From contig WAPN01000029.1 of assembly GCA_015520735.1 (NCBI GenBank), positions 1 through 42,497 on the forward strand: DNA of 42,497 bases, written 5' to 3'. A program made the position numbers and the translations under genes. Positions 14,605 to 24,011 of the stretch are shown here, in pieces. Within the stretch, counting starts at the first letter, position 1. The number at the start of each line of letters is the position of its first letter. The notes beneath the pieces were generated by a model. That model saw only the letters and a program-made list of their open reading frames with translations, made no database searches and was not told the DNA's origin. This DNA is from Desulfurococcales archaeon (lineage in GTDB: Archaea > Thermoproteota > Thermoprotei_A > Sulfolobales > Desulfurococcaceae).

Positions 14605-16451
14605 TCCCGGGCTTGACCGAGAAGGCGTATATTGGTTTAAAAATTAAGGGGTACGTCTCAATTACCCCAGACGTAAATGAGCTCGTTAAGAAGGCGGATC
14701 TAGAAGGCGTTGATACCGTCTGGCATAGGTTCCAGTATCAGCAACCCCAATGCGGGTTCGGACTTACCGGTGTATGCTGTAGGCACTGTAACACCGGACC
14801 ATGCAGGGTAGATCCTTTCGGTTATGGTTTCCCGACTGGTACGTGTGGAGCCAGCCCGGATCTCATAGCTTCAAGGGATTTACTTGATCTAGTGGTTCAT
14901 GGGGCCACGACGAGGTTGCAGGAAGCACTGATTATGATAAATACCGCCAAGGCCGTGGCGGAAGGGAGAACGAAAGACTATGGTCTAAAGAACCCGGAGA
15001 GACTCCACGAGCTAGCGGACACACTAGGGCTGAAGGCCGAAAAAGACCTTGATCTTCTTAAGTCCCTAGCTGAAACGCTTGAGACAGAGATCCATAGGCT
15101 TACGGATGAGCCACTGCTAACAGCTGTTAAGCTTGTACCGGAAGAAATTGTAGAGATATGGGAGAAAAACGATCTACTGCCCAAGGGATTTTCAAGAGAA
15201 CTTATGGATGCAAACTATAGGTCAAACATGGGAACAGACTCTGATCCAATCAGTGTAGTGAAGCAGGCTATTAGGATATCAATACTCGACGGCCTCCTAG
15301 CCACGTTCACAACGACGATTATGGATGAGATCCTGCTCGGCGATAAGGCGCCCGGAAAAGGCCGTAGCGGGCTTGGAGTCATTAGTCCCGATAACGTCAA
15401 TATATTCATTAGGGTCATGCCTGTCTTTGCTGGCAAGATAAAGATGGCGGCACAGGATCCAAAGCTTTTAGAAATGGCGAGAAAAGCGGGAGCAAAGGGC
15501 ATATCCGTCATTATTCCAAGCGGCAACATGATCATGCAGGAACTACCGATTATAACAGGGCTTACCGAGGTAATGGTCGTTGATCACCAGTGCATATATC
15601 CCCACATAGTCGAAATCGCGAGGAAATACCATACAAAGATCGTTATTGTCGACCCAGTGGCTAAGCTGCCAGGAGCCATACATATGCCAATGACACCCGA
15701 GAACGCTTCAAGAGTTGCCAAAGAGATAGTTAGGCTCGCGGTCAAGAACTATGTCAATAGGAAACCCGAGAAGATCTATAGGCCCACTCACATCTCGGAG
15801 TTCACTACCAACCCGACTCTAAACGGGCTAAAGAAAGCATTCGGGGGGTCCTTCAAGCCCATAGCCGACGCGATAAGGGACGGTAGTATAAAAGGAGTAG
15901 TGGTAATGCATCACTGTACTAACCCGAAGGTTAAGCACAACTATGGCCACTACACTATCGCTAAGAAATTGATCGAGAACGACGTGCTGGTATTGACTAT
16001 GGGGTGTTCAATGATGGCGGCCGCGTTGACAGGCCTTGCAAAGCCGGATTCAATTAAGCTTGCAGGCAACGGGCTCATGAGGCTTCTAGCGGCCTTCAAC
16101 CTACCGCCAGTAATACCGCTAGGACCATGCGTTGAAACCACAAGGGAGCTACTCATACTATACGAGATAAGCAAGGAGCTAGGCACACCATTCAATAAGG
16201 CCCCATTCGCAGCGAGCGCGCCGGAGTGGATGAACGGCAAAGCACTAAGCGCGGTGCTTTACTACATGGCGCATGGTTTGCTCAGCCATGTCGGGACAGT
16301 ACCGCAGATCCTAGCGGCACCGGGTGTGGAGAAGTTCCTAACGGAGGAAATGGAGAAGATCACGGGAGGAAAGCTAGTCATTGAGCCAGATCCAGACGCT
16401 GCCGCGGATATAATCCTAAAGCACCTCGAGAAGAGAAGCCTTACCCCATAA
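14601..16451 (+). CDS. cooS: CooS-like (Ni-CO dehydrogenase family) protein with incomplete C-cluster
   Basis: This ~616-residue protein is homologous to the anaerobic Ni-CODH catalytic subunit. The N-terminal Cys set for the D- and B-clusters is intact (C52, C60, C61, C64, C69, C83, numbered from GTG 14598). Of the C-cluster ligands, the equivalents of Cys333 (VVDHQCIYP), Cys446 (HHCTNP), Cys476 (LTMGCSM) and Cys526 (LGPCVET) are present, as is the active-site Lys (SAPEWMNGKA). The HGHEP His (His261) is replaced in IRVMPVFAG. The segment that carries Cys295 in classical CooS (GICCTGNE) reads VIIPSGN and is about 17 residues shorter. The His-rich proton path after the B-cluster is also absent. 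No cooC follows. CO oxidation is therefore doubtful. The protein may act on another substrate or serve as an electron scaffold. Confidence 0.88.
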   Translation: MIPGLTEKAYIGLKIKGYVSITPDVNELVKKADLEGVDTVWHRFQYQQPQCGFGLTGVCCRHCNTGPCRVDPFGYGFPTGTCGASPDLIASRDLLDLVVHGATTRLQEALIMINTAKAVAEGRTKDYGLKNPERLHELADTLGLKAEKDLDLLKSLAETLETEIHRLTDEPLLTAVKLVPEEIVEIWEKNDLLPKGFSRELMDANYRSNMGTDSDPISVVKQAIRISILDGLLATFTTTIMDEILLGDKAPGKGRSGLGVISPDNVNIFIRVMPVFAGKIKMAAQDPKLLEMARKAGAKGISVIIPSGNMIMQELPIITGLTEVMVVDHQCIYPHIVEIARKYHTKIVIVDPVAKLPGAIHMPMTPENASRVAKEIVRLAVKNYVNRKPEKIYRPTHISEFTTNPTLNGLKKAFGGSFKPIADAIRDGSIKGVVVMHHCTNPKVKHNYGHYTIAKKLIENDVLVLTMGCSMMAAALTGLAKPDSIKLAGNGLMRLLAAFNLPPVIPLGPCVETTRELLILYEISKELGTPFNKAPFAASAPEWMNGKALSAVLYYMAHGLLSHVGTVPQILAAPGVEKFLTEEMEKITGGKLVIEPDPDAAADIILKHLEKRSLTP

Positions 16452-16491
16452 TCTTTTTTCTAAATCCATAGCAGACAGCGAGGAGCAGATC

Positions 16492-17937
16492 ATGATTGTG
16501 CCACTAGCAGTTTTAGTTGGTTTACCTTTAGCTGCTTTTATATTGTCTATCATATTAGGCGAAAAACACGTTGGAAAAGCAAATATACTCTTTAGCGTTA
16601 TCTTGATATTTTACGGAATAGTGTTTTATTTATACTATGCCTATCTAGGCTTCCCAATAACACATATCAAACTATATAGTACTGGCACGCTCGGCGAAGT
16701 TTACGGGTTCATAGTTGATCCCTTCTCGGCGAGCATGGCCCTCATAATATCGATTGTCGCGGGGGCCATAATGCTTTACAGCACAAATTATATGTCACCG
16801 CAGAACAACTATCACCCAGTAGTTACTGGTAAGCCCAGGTTCTATGCATGGATGTATCTCTTCATTTTCTCGGTAATACTCTTCGTTTTCTCCTCCAACC
16901 TGATACAGCTCCTGATAAACTTTGAGCTAATGAGCCTTGCATGCTGGGGCCTAATATCATACTACGGTACGCCCGAGGCCGCCAGATCATCTTATAAAAT
17001 GCTGGTAATAACTCATCTCGGCGCATATGGAGGCCTTGGGGCAGCGATAGGGTACCTTGCATTAAACTATGGAAGCGTATCATTAAGCATATTGAGCTCC
17101 TTAAGTCCGTCCGGCAAGCTACTAGTGTTGGGACTGATAATGTGGGCGGCCATAACTAAATCGTCCCAGTTCCCAACATATTCATGGCTTCCTGACGCAA
17201 TGGTTGCCCCAACCCCTACATCCGCTCTCCTCCATGGCGCCACTATGATCGAGATGGGGCCCTACCTAGTAGCTAGGATAATCTACTCTATGGGTAGTGT
17301 CCCCGTGAATGCACAGTATATTATACTGGTACCGATAGTCTTTTCAGTTGTTATCTCCACCCTCATGTACCCCGTGCTGAAGGATGGAAAAAGACTACTT
17401 GCCTACTCCACTATAGCCGAGGCAGCCATAATGTACTTCACGGTATCCCTAATGATATATTCTCTCCGGCTCGGATTATCCCTGTTCCTGCTCTATTTCA
17501 CCGCCCATGCTTTCCTCAAGAGCCTCGGCTTCTTATTGATGGGTAGCGCAGGTTACTCTGTCGGAACGCATGATCTCACGAGGATAATAGGGTATTTCTC
17601 GTCTAGTAAGTTCATGTACAATCTATTGTTGTGCGTTTTACTGGGACTCTCGGGTGTTCCATTGTTTTCTATTGCAAAGGCCTACATGGTGATATTGTCC
17701 GGCCTTGTTCTCGACAAGCCGATCTACTTAACGGCTCTCTTGGCGGTACTCGCTGAATCCGCGGTGCTACTAGCCGTGAGCATGCACTGGTTTGGTAGTA
17801 GAAGAGCATCCGCTAGGTCGATCCATAGTCTTCCCCCGTATATGTACGCATCGTTCATAATACTATTAGTAGGACTGTATCTTTCCCAGATATGCGCTTT
17901 CACAGTAATGATACCAAGCATATATAGGGTGATGTAG
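16492..17937 (+). CDS. NuoL-type antiporter-like membrane subunit
   Basis: This 481-residue, ~14-helix protein is closest to NuoL/MnhA-type subunits. It has LLINFELMSLACWGLISYY with the pump Glu, KSSQFPTYSWLPDAMVAPTP at the broken helix, and SALLHGATMIEMGPYLVARI. These are the residues expected for proton or sodium translocation. GGAG about ten bases before ATG 16492 supports the start. A T-rich run at 16454-16459 follows cooS, but the operon appears to continue. It is the first of three consecutive antiporter-like genes. Confidence 0.88.
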   Translation: MIVPLAVLVGLPLAAFILSIILGEKHVGKANILFSVILIFYGIVFYLYYAYLGFPITHIKLYSTGTLGEVYGFIVDPFSASMALIISIVAGAIMLYSTNYMSPQNNYHPVVTGKPRFYAWMYLFIFSVILFVFSSNLIQLLINFELMSLACWGLISYYGTPEAARSSYKMLVITHLGAYGGLGAAIGYLALNYGSVSLSILSSLSPSGKLLVLGLIMWAAITKSSQFPTYSWLPDAMVAPTPTSALLHGATMIEMGPYLVARIIYSMGSVPVNAQYIILVPIVFSVVISTLMYPVLKDGKRLLAYSTIAEAAIMYFTVSLMIYSLRLGLSLFLLYFTAHAFLKSLGFLLMGSAGYSVGTHDLTRIIGYFSSSKFMYNLLLCVLLGLSGVPLFSIAKAYMVILSGLVLDKPIYLTALLAVLAESAVLLAVSMHWFGSRRASARSIHSLPPYMYASFIILLVGLYLSQICAFTVMIPSIYRVM

Positions 17938-17940
17938 AAT

Positions 17941-19302
17941 ATGGTTCAGCCGCCCTACATAGCGCTGTTGCTGTTGATCGTTTACCCATTATTGGTCATC
18001 ACATCGATCCTAGCTGATGCCTCGAAGAAAAAGCTGATCGGGCTTATATCGACGACCACGTACTCTCTGCTAAGCATTATACTAGTCTTGGCCATAGTTA
18101 TTGGAGGAATACCCGCTAGAATAAAACTGCCATTAGGGATCGGCATCTACGTGGATACTTTTTCCTTAGTATACGTGATGACATCATCCATCATAGTATT
18201 GGCAGCAGGCATTTACATGTATGTAAGATATAGTGGTGTAAGTGATGAGAGATTCGCAAAGTACGGTATCCTATCCCTCCTACTATATGTTACATCACTG
18301 CTCGTACTGACTGACAACTGGCTGGTCTTCGCAATCCTATGGGAGATCATTAGTTTTATAGCCTATTACATGATTCTATCAACATCCAGGGATACCGGCC
18401 CCCACTACACATATTATCTAACAATGCATACAACCGGTTTCATGATACTGGTAGGTGCCGCTCTCCTATACGCCGACAACGCCTGTAATATGACGAGAGG
18501 TATTGGTGAAAGCCTTGTTGTCCCAGCACTATTGCTCGCCACCGGGTTCATGAGCAAAGCCGGCATCTTTCCGTTCCATTATTGGGTTCAACAAGTATAT
18601 GATAACATAGACCCCCTTTACTCGGCACTTTTCTCGGGCATAGTCGACCCGCTGGGGATATACGGCCTATACAGGCTTGCCTCGGCCTCGAGCTTACCCG
18701 AGAACTACGTGTGGCTACTGATCTCCCTATCCCTAATCTCGATGACAATCTCTGTCATATGGTATTGGGGTGCCAGGAGACTTTCCTCGATGCTTGCATG
18801 GTCGACTATATATAATATGTCCTGGATGATGCTCGCTCTGACACTTCCAGGTGCGGGAGCACTAGCGCTTATCCTACCACTATATATTATGTGCCACGGC
18901 CTCTCCAAGGCATCGGCGTTCATGACGATGGGCATATATGGGGACGATTACTGCCGCATCAGGAAGCTCTACCCGCATGCCGGGTTCTTGCTCGCCGCAT
19001 CCATACTCGCGATCGAAGGTGCTCCACCGTTCAATCTATTCATAGCCAAGATAATGATACTTAAGAATGCGATTGCCTCGCTGGGCGTGGTTGCCGCGAT
19101 ACCTATTATCGGATGGTTTATTAGCAGCCTCTTTTTCTTCAGGATAATGGCTTCAATATTGTTTCCGAGGAGCAACATATCTGAGGAAAGCATAGGCTCC
19201 TCTCTGAGCTTCTTAGATGCATTGATCGCCTTGATGCTCGTGCTCAATGTCTTCTCCTACTGGATAATATCCTGTATCGCAGGGGGAGGTGCGATCATTT
19301 GA
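17941..19302 (+). CDS. Divergent NuoN/NuoM-like membrane subunit
   Basis: This 453-residue protein has ~13-14 helices. The Glu region is kept (FAILWEIISFIAYYM) and so is the Lys of the broken helix (SKAGIFPFHYW). After that the usual LPDAH stretch reads VQQVYDNIDPLY, and the next helix has VDPLGIYGLYRL where active pumps carry a Lys. It therefore looks like an antiporter-like subunit with a partly lost ion path, perhaps structural. It begins three bases after the previous stop and overlaps the next gene by four bases. Confidence 0.82.
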   Translation: MVQPPYIALLLLIVYPLLVITSILADASKKKLIGLISTTTYSLLSIILVLAIVIGGIPARIKLPLGIGIYVDTFSLVYVMTSSIIVLAAGIYMYVRYSGVSDERFAKYGILSLLLYVTSLLVLTDNWLVFAILWEIISFIAYYMILSTSRDTGPHYTYYLTMHTTGFMILVGAALLYADNACNMTRGIGESLVVPALLLATGFMSKAGIFPFHYWVQQVYDNIDPLYSALFSGIVDPLGIYGLYRLASASSLPENYVWLLISLSLISMTISVIWYWGARRLSSMLAWSTIYNMSWMMLALTLPGAGALALILPLYIMCHGLSKASAFMTMGIYGDDYCRIRKLYPHAGFLLAASILAIEGAPPFNLFIAKIMILKNAIASLGVVAAIPIIGWFISSLFFFRIMASILFPRSNISEESIGSSLSFLDALIALMLVLNVFSYWIISCIAGGGAII

Positions 19303-21338
19303 TCATGTATCTCGTCGGCACCCTATTCGGCGCTATGGTGTCAGCCTATATCCTGGCCATACTGTCTTCTCTCGTGCTTAGAAGCAACTACACATTATCG
19401 ATCAGGGCTGGGCTTTCATTTGTATTTATCGCATCACTATCCCAGCTAATATTGTCATCCATTATCGTGGTCACGGGGATCAGCGCTTGTCTCTATGGCT
19501 ATTTCTGCATAGATAGTTTCTCGGCCTTATTCCTAATAGTGATAGGGCTAGCAGGCCTATCGATAAGCCTCTACGGGATGGAGTACATGAAGATCTACAG
19601 GGGGCTAGGCGGGGCATGGACGTATTCCCTAATGGTTTCACTATTCCTTTTCTCAATGGCAATGCTGTGTATATCCAATAATTTACTCTTATTCGTGTTT
19701 TTCTGGGAGATAATGACCTTGACGAGCATTATACTGATAGGATGGGAGTACGGGAAAGAATATGTTGCCAGGGCAACCAAGCAGTATCTCTACACGATGC
19801 TACTACTGAACAGTTTCCCCCTGATACTCGGAGTCTCTATGCTATGGGCTAGCTACGGGACTCTGCAACTTAGCTCCTTAGAGAAAATGATTGATACCCA
19901 CAACCTCGCATGGTTGCTGTCAATAGTTATGCTCTACATCGCCTTCACGGCCAAAGCCGGTCTATATCCACTCCACTTTTGGCTCCCGGATGCACACCCA
20001 GCAGCGCCAAGTAATATATCATCCCTTCTCAGCGGTGTAATGATAAAGATGGGTGCCTATGGGTTATTCGGCGTGATGCTGAGGTATCTGCATCCCCCTA
20101 TAATTCTTTATTATTTGTTGCTTATCCAGGCGTTGTTGTCGATCTTCTGGGGCTCGATCAAGGCGATAAGCGAGGATCACGCCAAGAGGCTTCTAGCCTA
20201 CTCGAGCGTCTCCCAAATAGGCTATATAATGGTTCCCCTGAGCCTCTCAGCGATTTCATTGGGTTTTAACAAGGCACTTTCAGCGCTTTTGCTCGCAGCC
20301 GGATTGGCTTATCTATTCGCTCACAGTATTTTTAAGACCCTCCTGTTCCTGACGAGTGGCTGCTACATATATGTTTACGGATCAGCCGATCTGGACAACG
20401 TGGCCAATATTGGCATGGTGAGCAAGACCGCCATGATCAGTATCATAATAGGTTCTCTAAGCCTCGCCGGGCTACCGCCCCTGCTCGGCTATATCGCTAA
20501 GCTGTCGATATACGCTTCGATCCTAAGGGGAGCCTCCCCACTGTACAGTATCATCGCAGCAATAGTGATAGCGCTGTCTCCGCTGACACTACTGTATTCT
20601 GTCAAATATATGGCTCCAGCGCTCAGGCTTGTAGAGAAAAAAATGATAAGGGAAAAGATAGGGTACCCAATGACTGCTGGAATGCTGATACCTGTTGTAT
20701 CGCTTGTATTGTTCGGCCTATACTCGATCTTCGGCTTATTCACGGATATATCCTGGCGTTACTACAGCCCCGTAACTAGTACTGCCCCAATAGAGGCCGG
20801 GCTGATCCATGTTATTTCCCCCTACGGCTACTACCTACCATTAATAGTTTCCGCCTCGATCGCTCTAGGTTTACTGCTAGGATACATCGATAGGGGCAGA
20901 GACGTTGTCACCAGTAGAATATGGACGACCGGATACATTATTCCGCCCAACAAGCACCTTTTAAGGCCCAGCTACCTATACATAGAATTCTCAAAGCTCT
21001 TTAAGCCGGCCATGGGATTTTCGCACGAGGTCTACGAGTGCCTTGTATGGAGGATACCATCGAAAATCGTTTACTCCGGCATAGCCTCAAGGATAACCCG
21101 GTTTTTCGGCGGTCTAAACGGCTGGTTCGCCACCAAGGCACGGGGGCTCGCTGAAAAATATTCGAGAATAAAGGAGTTCAAGCTGGACGAGCTCGCCGGA
21201 TCCTCGGTCTTGGCGGCAGTAAGGATGTTCGGCAATATGGCTAGGCTGATCATAGTCTCCCCGATAGCCCTGTTTACCACAGCTTTGCTTATACTCTCGA
21301 TAATAGTCCTCATAATACTCTTGTTCTGGTGGGTGTAG
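19299..21338 (+). CDS. hycC: HycC/HyfB-type proton-pumping membrane subunit
   Basis: This large antiporter-like subunit (679 residues) keeps a full set of pump residues: FVFFWEIMTLTSIILIGWEYG, AKAGLYPLHFWLPDAHPAAPSN and SSLLSGVMIKMGAYGLFGVM. After the ~14-helix core comes a C-terminal extension (about 540-679) with an amphipathic stretch and a terminal membrane helix (LFTTALLILSIIVLIILLFWW). This resembles the lateral arm of NuoL and HycC/HyfB. It lies directly before the NuoH-like gene, as in formate hydrogenlyase and CO-dependent hydrogenase clusters. Confidence 0.88.
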   Translation: MIMYLVGTLFGAMVSAYILAILSSLVLRSNYTLSIRAGLSFVFIASLSQLILSSIIVVTGISACLYGYFCIDSFSALFLIVIGLAGLSISLYGMEYMKIYRGLGGAWTYSLMVSLFLFSMAMLCISNNLLLFVFFWEIMTLTSIILIGWEYGKEYVARATKQYLYTMLLLNSFPLILGVSMLWASYGTLQLSSLEKMIDTHNLAWLLSIVMLYIAFTAKAGLYPLHFWLPDAHPAAPSNISSLLSGVMIKMGAYGLFGVMLRYLHPPIILYYLLLIQALLSIFWGSIKAISEDHAKRLLAYSSVSQIGYIMVPLSLSAISLGFNKALSALLLAAGLAYLFAHSIFKTLLFLTSGCYIYVYGSADLDNVANIGMVSKTAMISIIIGSLSLAGLPPLLGYIAKLSIYASILRGASPLYSIIAAIVIALSPLTLLYSVKYMAPALRLVEKKMIREKIGYPMTAGMLIPVVSLVLFGLYSIFGLFTDISWRYYSPVTSTAPIEAGLIHVISPYGYYLPLIVSASIALGLLLGYIDRGRDVVTSRIWTTGYIIPPNKHLLRPSYLYIEFSKLFKPAMGFSHEVYECLVWRIPSKIVYSGIASRITRFFGGLNGWFATKARGLAEKYSRIKEFKLDELAGSSVLAAVRMFGNMARLIIVSPIALFTTALLILSIIVLIILLFWWV

Positions 21339-21342
21339 AGCC

Positions 21343-22293
21343 GTGAACGAGTGCCTGCTCGAAATGATCTGGGTAATCGTCCTAATACTGCTCGGGGCTT
21401 TTATAGCCCCGATCCTTGATGGGCTGAGACGCAAGATCAGGGCCAAGATCCAGAGGAGGATCGGGCCGCCGTTGCTGCAGACCTTCTATGATTTATCGAA
21501 GCTCTTCAACCTACAGCCCGTGCTACCCTTCAAGAACATGTTCATAGTCGTGTCACCCTATATTGCATTCGCAACACTGCTGGTATTATCGGCGGCAGTG
21601 CCATTGCCTTATGTTCCAGGGTTCAGCACAGTGTTTGATGCCATCACGCTCCTGTATACATTGTTGTTTGTATCCGTGCTCGTTGTTCTTCTCGGGCTAG
21701 CATTGCCGAATCCCTACTCAAACGCTGGATCGACCAGGGAGGCACTGACTATAACGGTGTTCGAGGTTTTCATCGCCTTCACGATCGTCGGTATTGCGTA
21801 TAGTATGAAGACGCTGAACCTCTACGGCCTCGCGGTGCTGTACGGCTTCCCCAAGAACTATCTGAGGATAAGCACTCTTTTCCTATCAGCATCGCTCTTC
21901 ATACTAGCATATATCGAATCCGCCTACACACCATTCGATATGGGCGAAGCGGAAACAGAGGTGCTGGGAGGACCATACCTAGAGTTCAGCGGGAGATACT
22001 ATGGGTTATTCCTCTACGCCCTGCTCCTTAAGAGATACATACTCCTATCACTCCCAGTATCCCTGGTCCTCGTATCCCCTATAGCAATGATGCTTAGAGC
22101 CTTTATCCCAGAACCACTGCTATCAGTGGTTGTCCTTGGTGTTTTTGTCCTATTCCTGTTCATTACAATGAGCGTCTACTCTGTGGTAGAGGCGCTCTAC
22201 CCTAGATACAGAGTTGACTTGGCGTTTAAGCCTCTGATCCTTGCGTCCGTGATACCATTTATCGGGCTTGTCATGGGGTGGCTTGGTTGGTAG
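21343..22293 (+). CDS. hycD: NuoH/HycD/MbhM-like membrane anchor of hydrogenase
   Basis: This 316-residue protein with ~8 helices is the NuoH-type subunit that docks the soluble hydrogenase arm on the membrane. Family features are GLRRKIRAKIQRRIGPPLLQTFYDLSKLF near residues 28-55, and FDMGEAETEVLGGPYLEFSGRYYG near 203-226, the acidic loop lining the coupling chamber. The start is GTG at 21343, four bases after the preceding stop. It overlaps the next gene's possible upstream start. Confidence 0.93.
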   Translation: MNECLLEMIWVIVLILLGAFIAPILDGLRRKIRAKIQRRIGPPLLQTFYDLSKLFNLQPVLPFKNMFIVVSPYIAFATLLVLSAAVPLPYVPGFSTVFDAITLLYTLLFVSVLVVLLGLALPNPYSNAGSTREALTITVFEVFIAFTIVGIAYSMKTLNLYGLAVLYGFPKNYLRISTLFLSASLFILAYIESAYTPFDMGEAETEVLGGPYLEFSGRYYGLFLYALLLKRYILLSLPVSLVLVSPIAMMLRAFIPEPLLSVVVLGVFVLFLFITMSVYSVVEALYPRYRVDLAFKPLILASVIPFIGLVMGWLGW

Positions 22294-22301
22294 AGTTCTG
22301 G

Positions 22302-24005
22302 ATGAGGAGCATCGAGGATCTGGGAAGAGAAGAAGTGATGAGTATTGTCGATAAGGAGCTCCACGGCCTATACACCGAAAAGTACGCTCCTACAAGAGAT
22401 CTCATAATCTACTTCGCTCCGAGGGAGAATATAAGGGAGATAATAAGGCGGCTGATGATGTTCTCCTACACGAGGCTGAGCGTAATTGTGGGGAATGACG
22501 AGAGGTACTTTAGGCGCGACTTTTCCCTGACATACATAGTATCGTTCGATAAGCAGGATCTCTACATAGGCGTTAGAACGTATTTACCGGAATACGACTT
22601 AGAGATCGCGAGCATAGCAGACATGGTTAAGGCCGCCTGGTGGAATGAGAGGGAGAACAGAGATCTCTACGGCATAGAGTTTATCGGGCTGAAAGATAAG
22701 CGCAAGCTCGTGTTACCTGAGTACTGGCCCGACGACGCGCATCCGTGGAGAAAAGACTACCCCTACAATAAGCCTGTGATGGACTGGAGAGAAGGGCTCC
22801 CAGACTATAAGCCTGTCGGGCGCCACGAGGACCTTGACGTGATAGGTTTGGGGCCTTACCATATGATCAACGACGAGCCTATACATTGGAGACTATATGT
22901 GAAGGGAGAAACAATAGTTGATGCGGAACACAGGGGATTCCATAACTGGAGGGGTATCGAGAAAATAGCGGAGGGGAGGCTAACATATAACCAGATCCCC
23001 TTTATAGCTGAGAGGATATGCGGGATATGCGGGTTTACCCACGCGACATCCTACGTACAGGCTGTGGAGTCTCTAGCTGGCATAGATATCCCTGATCGGG
23101 CGAGATATATCAGGAGCCTCATGCTGGAGATCGAGAGGATCGAGAGCCATCTCCTATGGATCGGGATTGCCTGCCACATACTCGGCTTCGACACAGGCTT
23201 CATGCTTTCGTGGAAGATCCGCGAACACATAATGCACTTGGCAGAGGTGCTAACGGGTAACAGGAAAACATACGGAATGGATATTGTAGGCGGCGTTCGG
23301 AGGGATGTGCTGGGAGATAGGCTGGGCAAGGCAAGGGACTCAGTGAAGAAGATCAGGTACGAGTACAGGGAGCTCTACAACATGCTGATAAACAACTCGA
23401 TACTTGTCAAGAGGACGCGTGGCGTGGGAGTCCTTCCGAGGAATAAGGCTATAAGCTACGGAGTTGTAGGGCCCGTCGCAAGGGCTACCGGGCTAGACAT
23501 AGATGTTAGGAGAGATCATTCCTATGCAGCTTACAAGGAGCTCAGCTTCGATGTACCCGTCTATAGTGAGGGTGACGTCCTAGCTATTACCCTAGTGCGT
23601 CTAGACGAGGTGTTCGAATCCCTCGACCTGATCGAGCAGATCCTAGACGCTCTCCCGGGAGGCCCGCTAGCAGTGGATGTGAAGGATATCCCAGAGAACA
23701 AGGAGGCTGTAGGTGTAGTGGAGGCTCCCAGGGGCGAGGACATACACTATGTTAGGAGCGGCCTGTACAATAAGATCCAGAGATGGAGGGTTAGGGCTCC
23801 CAGCTACGCCAATATACCGCCGGTCAAGGAAATGCTTATCGGGTACAGGCTCGCCGATGCGCCAATAATATATGCATCGGTCGACCCCTGCCTAGCATGT
23901 ACGGAGAGATACCTAGTGATAGATGTCGATACGGGCTCGAAGAAGATCATGACAGACGACGAGCTGAGGGCCAAGTCCAGAAAACTATCCACCAGAATAG
24001 GGTGA
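22302..24005 (+). CDS. hycE: Group 4 [NiFe]-hydrogenase large subunit, NuoC-NuoD fusion (HycE type)
   Basis: This ~567-residue protein has a NuoC domain (about 1-165, ending in WWNERENRDLYGIEF) fused to the NuoD-type catalytic subunit. Both metal-binding pairs are intact: RICGICGFTH (C248, C251, numbered from GTG 22278) and DPCLACTER (C538, C541). This marks a functional Ni-Fe site rather than a complex I quinone site. About 37 residues follow DPCxxC, so there may be little or no maturation cleavage. Start choice is uncertain among GTG 22278, TTG 22287 and ATG 22302; I prefer the ATG. No hydrogenase maturation gene lies in the window, so those must be elsewhere. Confidence 0.92.
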   Translation: MRSIEDLGREEVMSIVDKELHGLYTEKYAPTRDLIIYFAPRENIREIIRRLMMFSYTRLSVIVGNDERYFRRDFSLTYIVSFDKQDLYIGVRTYLPEYDLEIASIADMVKAAWWNERENRDLYGIEFIGLKDKRKLVLPEYWPDDAHPWRKDYPYNKPVMDWREGLPDYKPVGRHEDLDVIGLGPYHMINDEPIHWRLYVKGETIVDAEHRGFHNWRGIEKIAEGRLTYNQIPFIAERICGICGFTHATSYVQAVESLAGIDIPDRARYIRSLMLEIERIESHLLWIGIACHILGFDTGFMLSWKIREHIMHLAEVLTGNRKTYGMDIVGGVRRDVLGDRLGKARDSVKKIRYEYRELYNMLINNSILVKRTRGVGVLPRNKAISYGVVGPVARATGLDIDVRRDHSYAAYKELSFDVPVYSEGDVLAITLVRLDEVFESLDLIEQILDALPGGPLAVDVKDIPENKEAVGVVEAPRGEDIHYVRSGLYNKIQRWRVRAPSYANIPPVKEMLIGYRLADAPIIYASVDPCLACTERYLVIDVDTGSKKIMTDDELRAKSRKLSTRIG

Positions 24006-24011
24006 GTGGCC

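Noticed and set aside
14601-16451. Plain annotation as an active CO dehydrogenase and the organism as a CO-oxidising hydrogenogen
   Set aside because: Two of the ligands of the active-site cluster are missing and no cooC is seen, so homology alone does not support CO oxidation.
23612-23622. GTTCGAATCCC, a tRNA T-loop-like sequence
   Set aside because: It lies inside the hydrogenase large-subunit gene, and no cloverleaf arms surround it.
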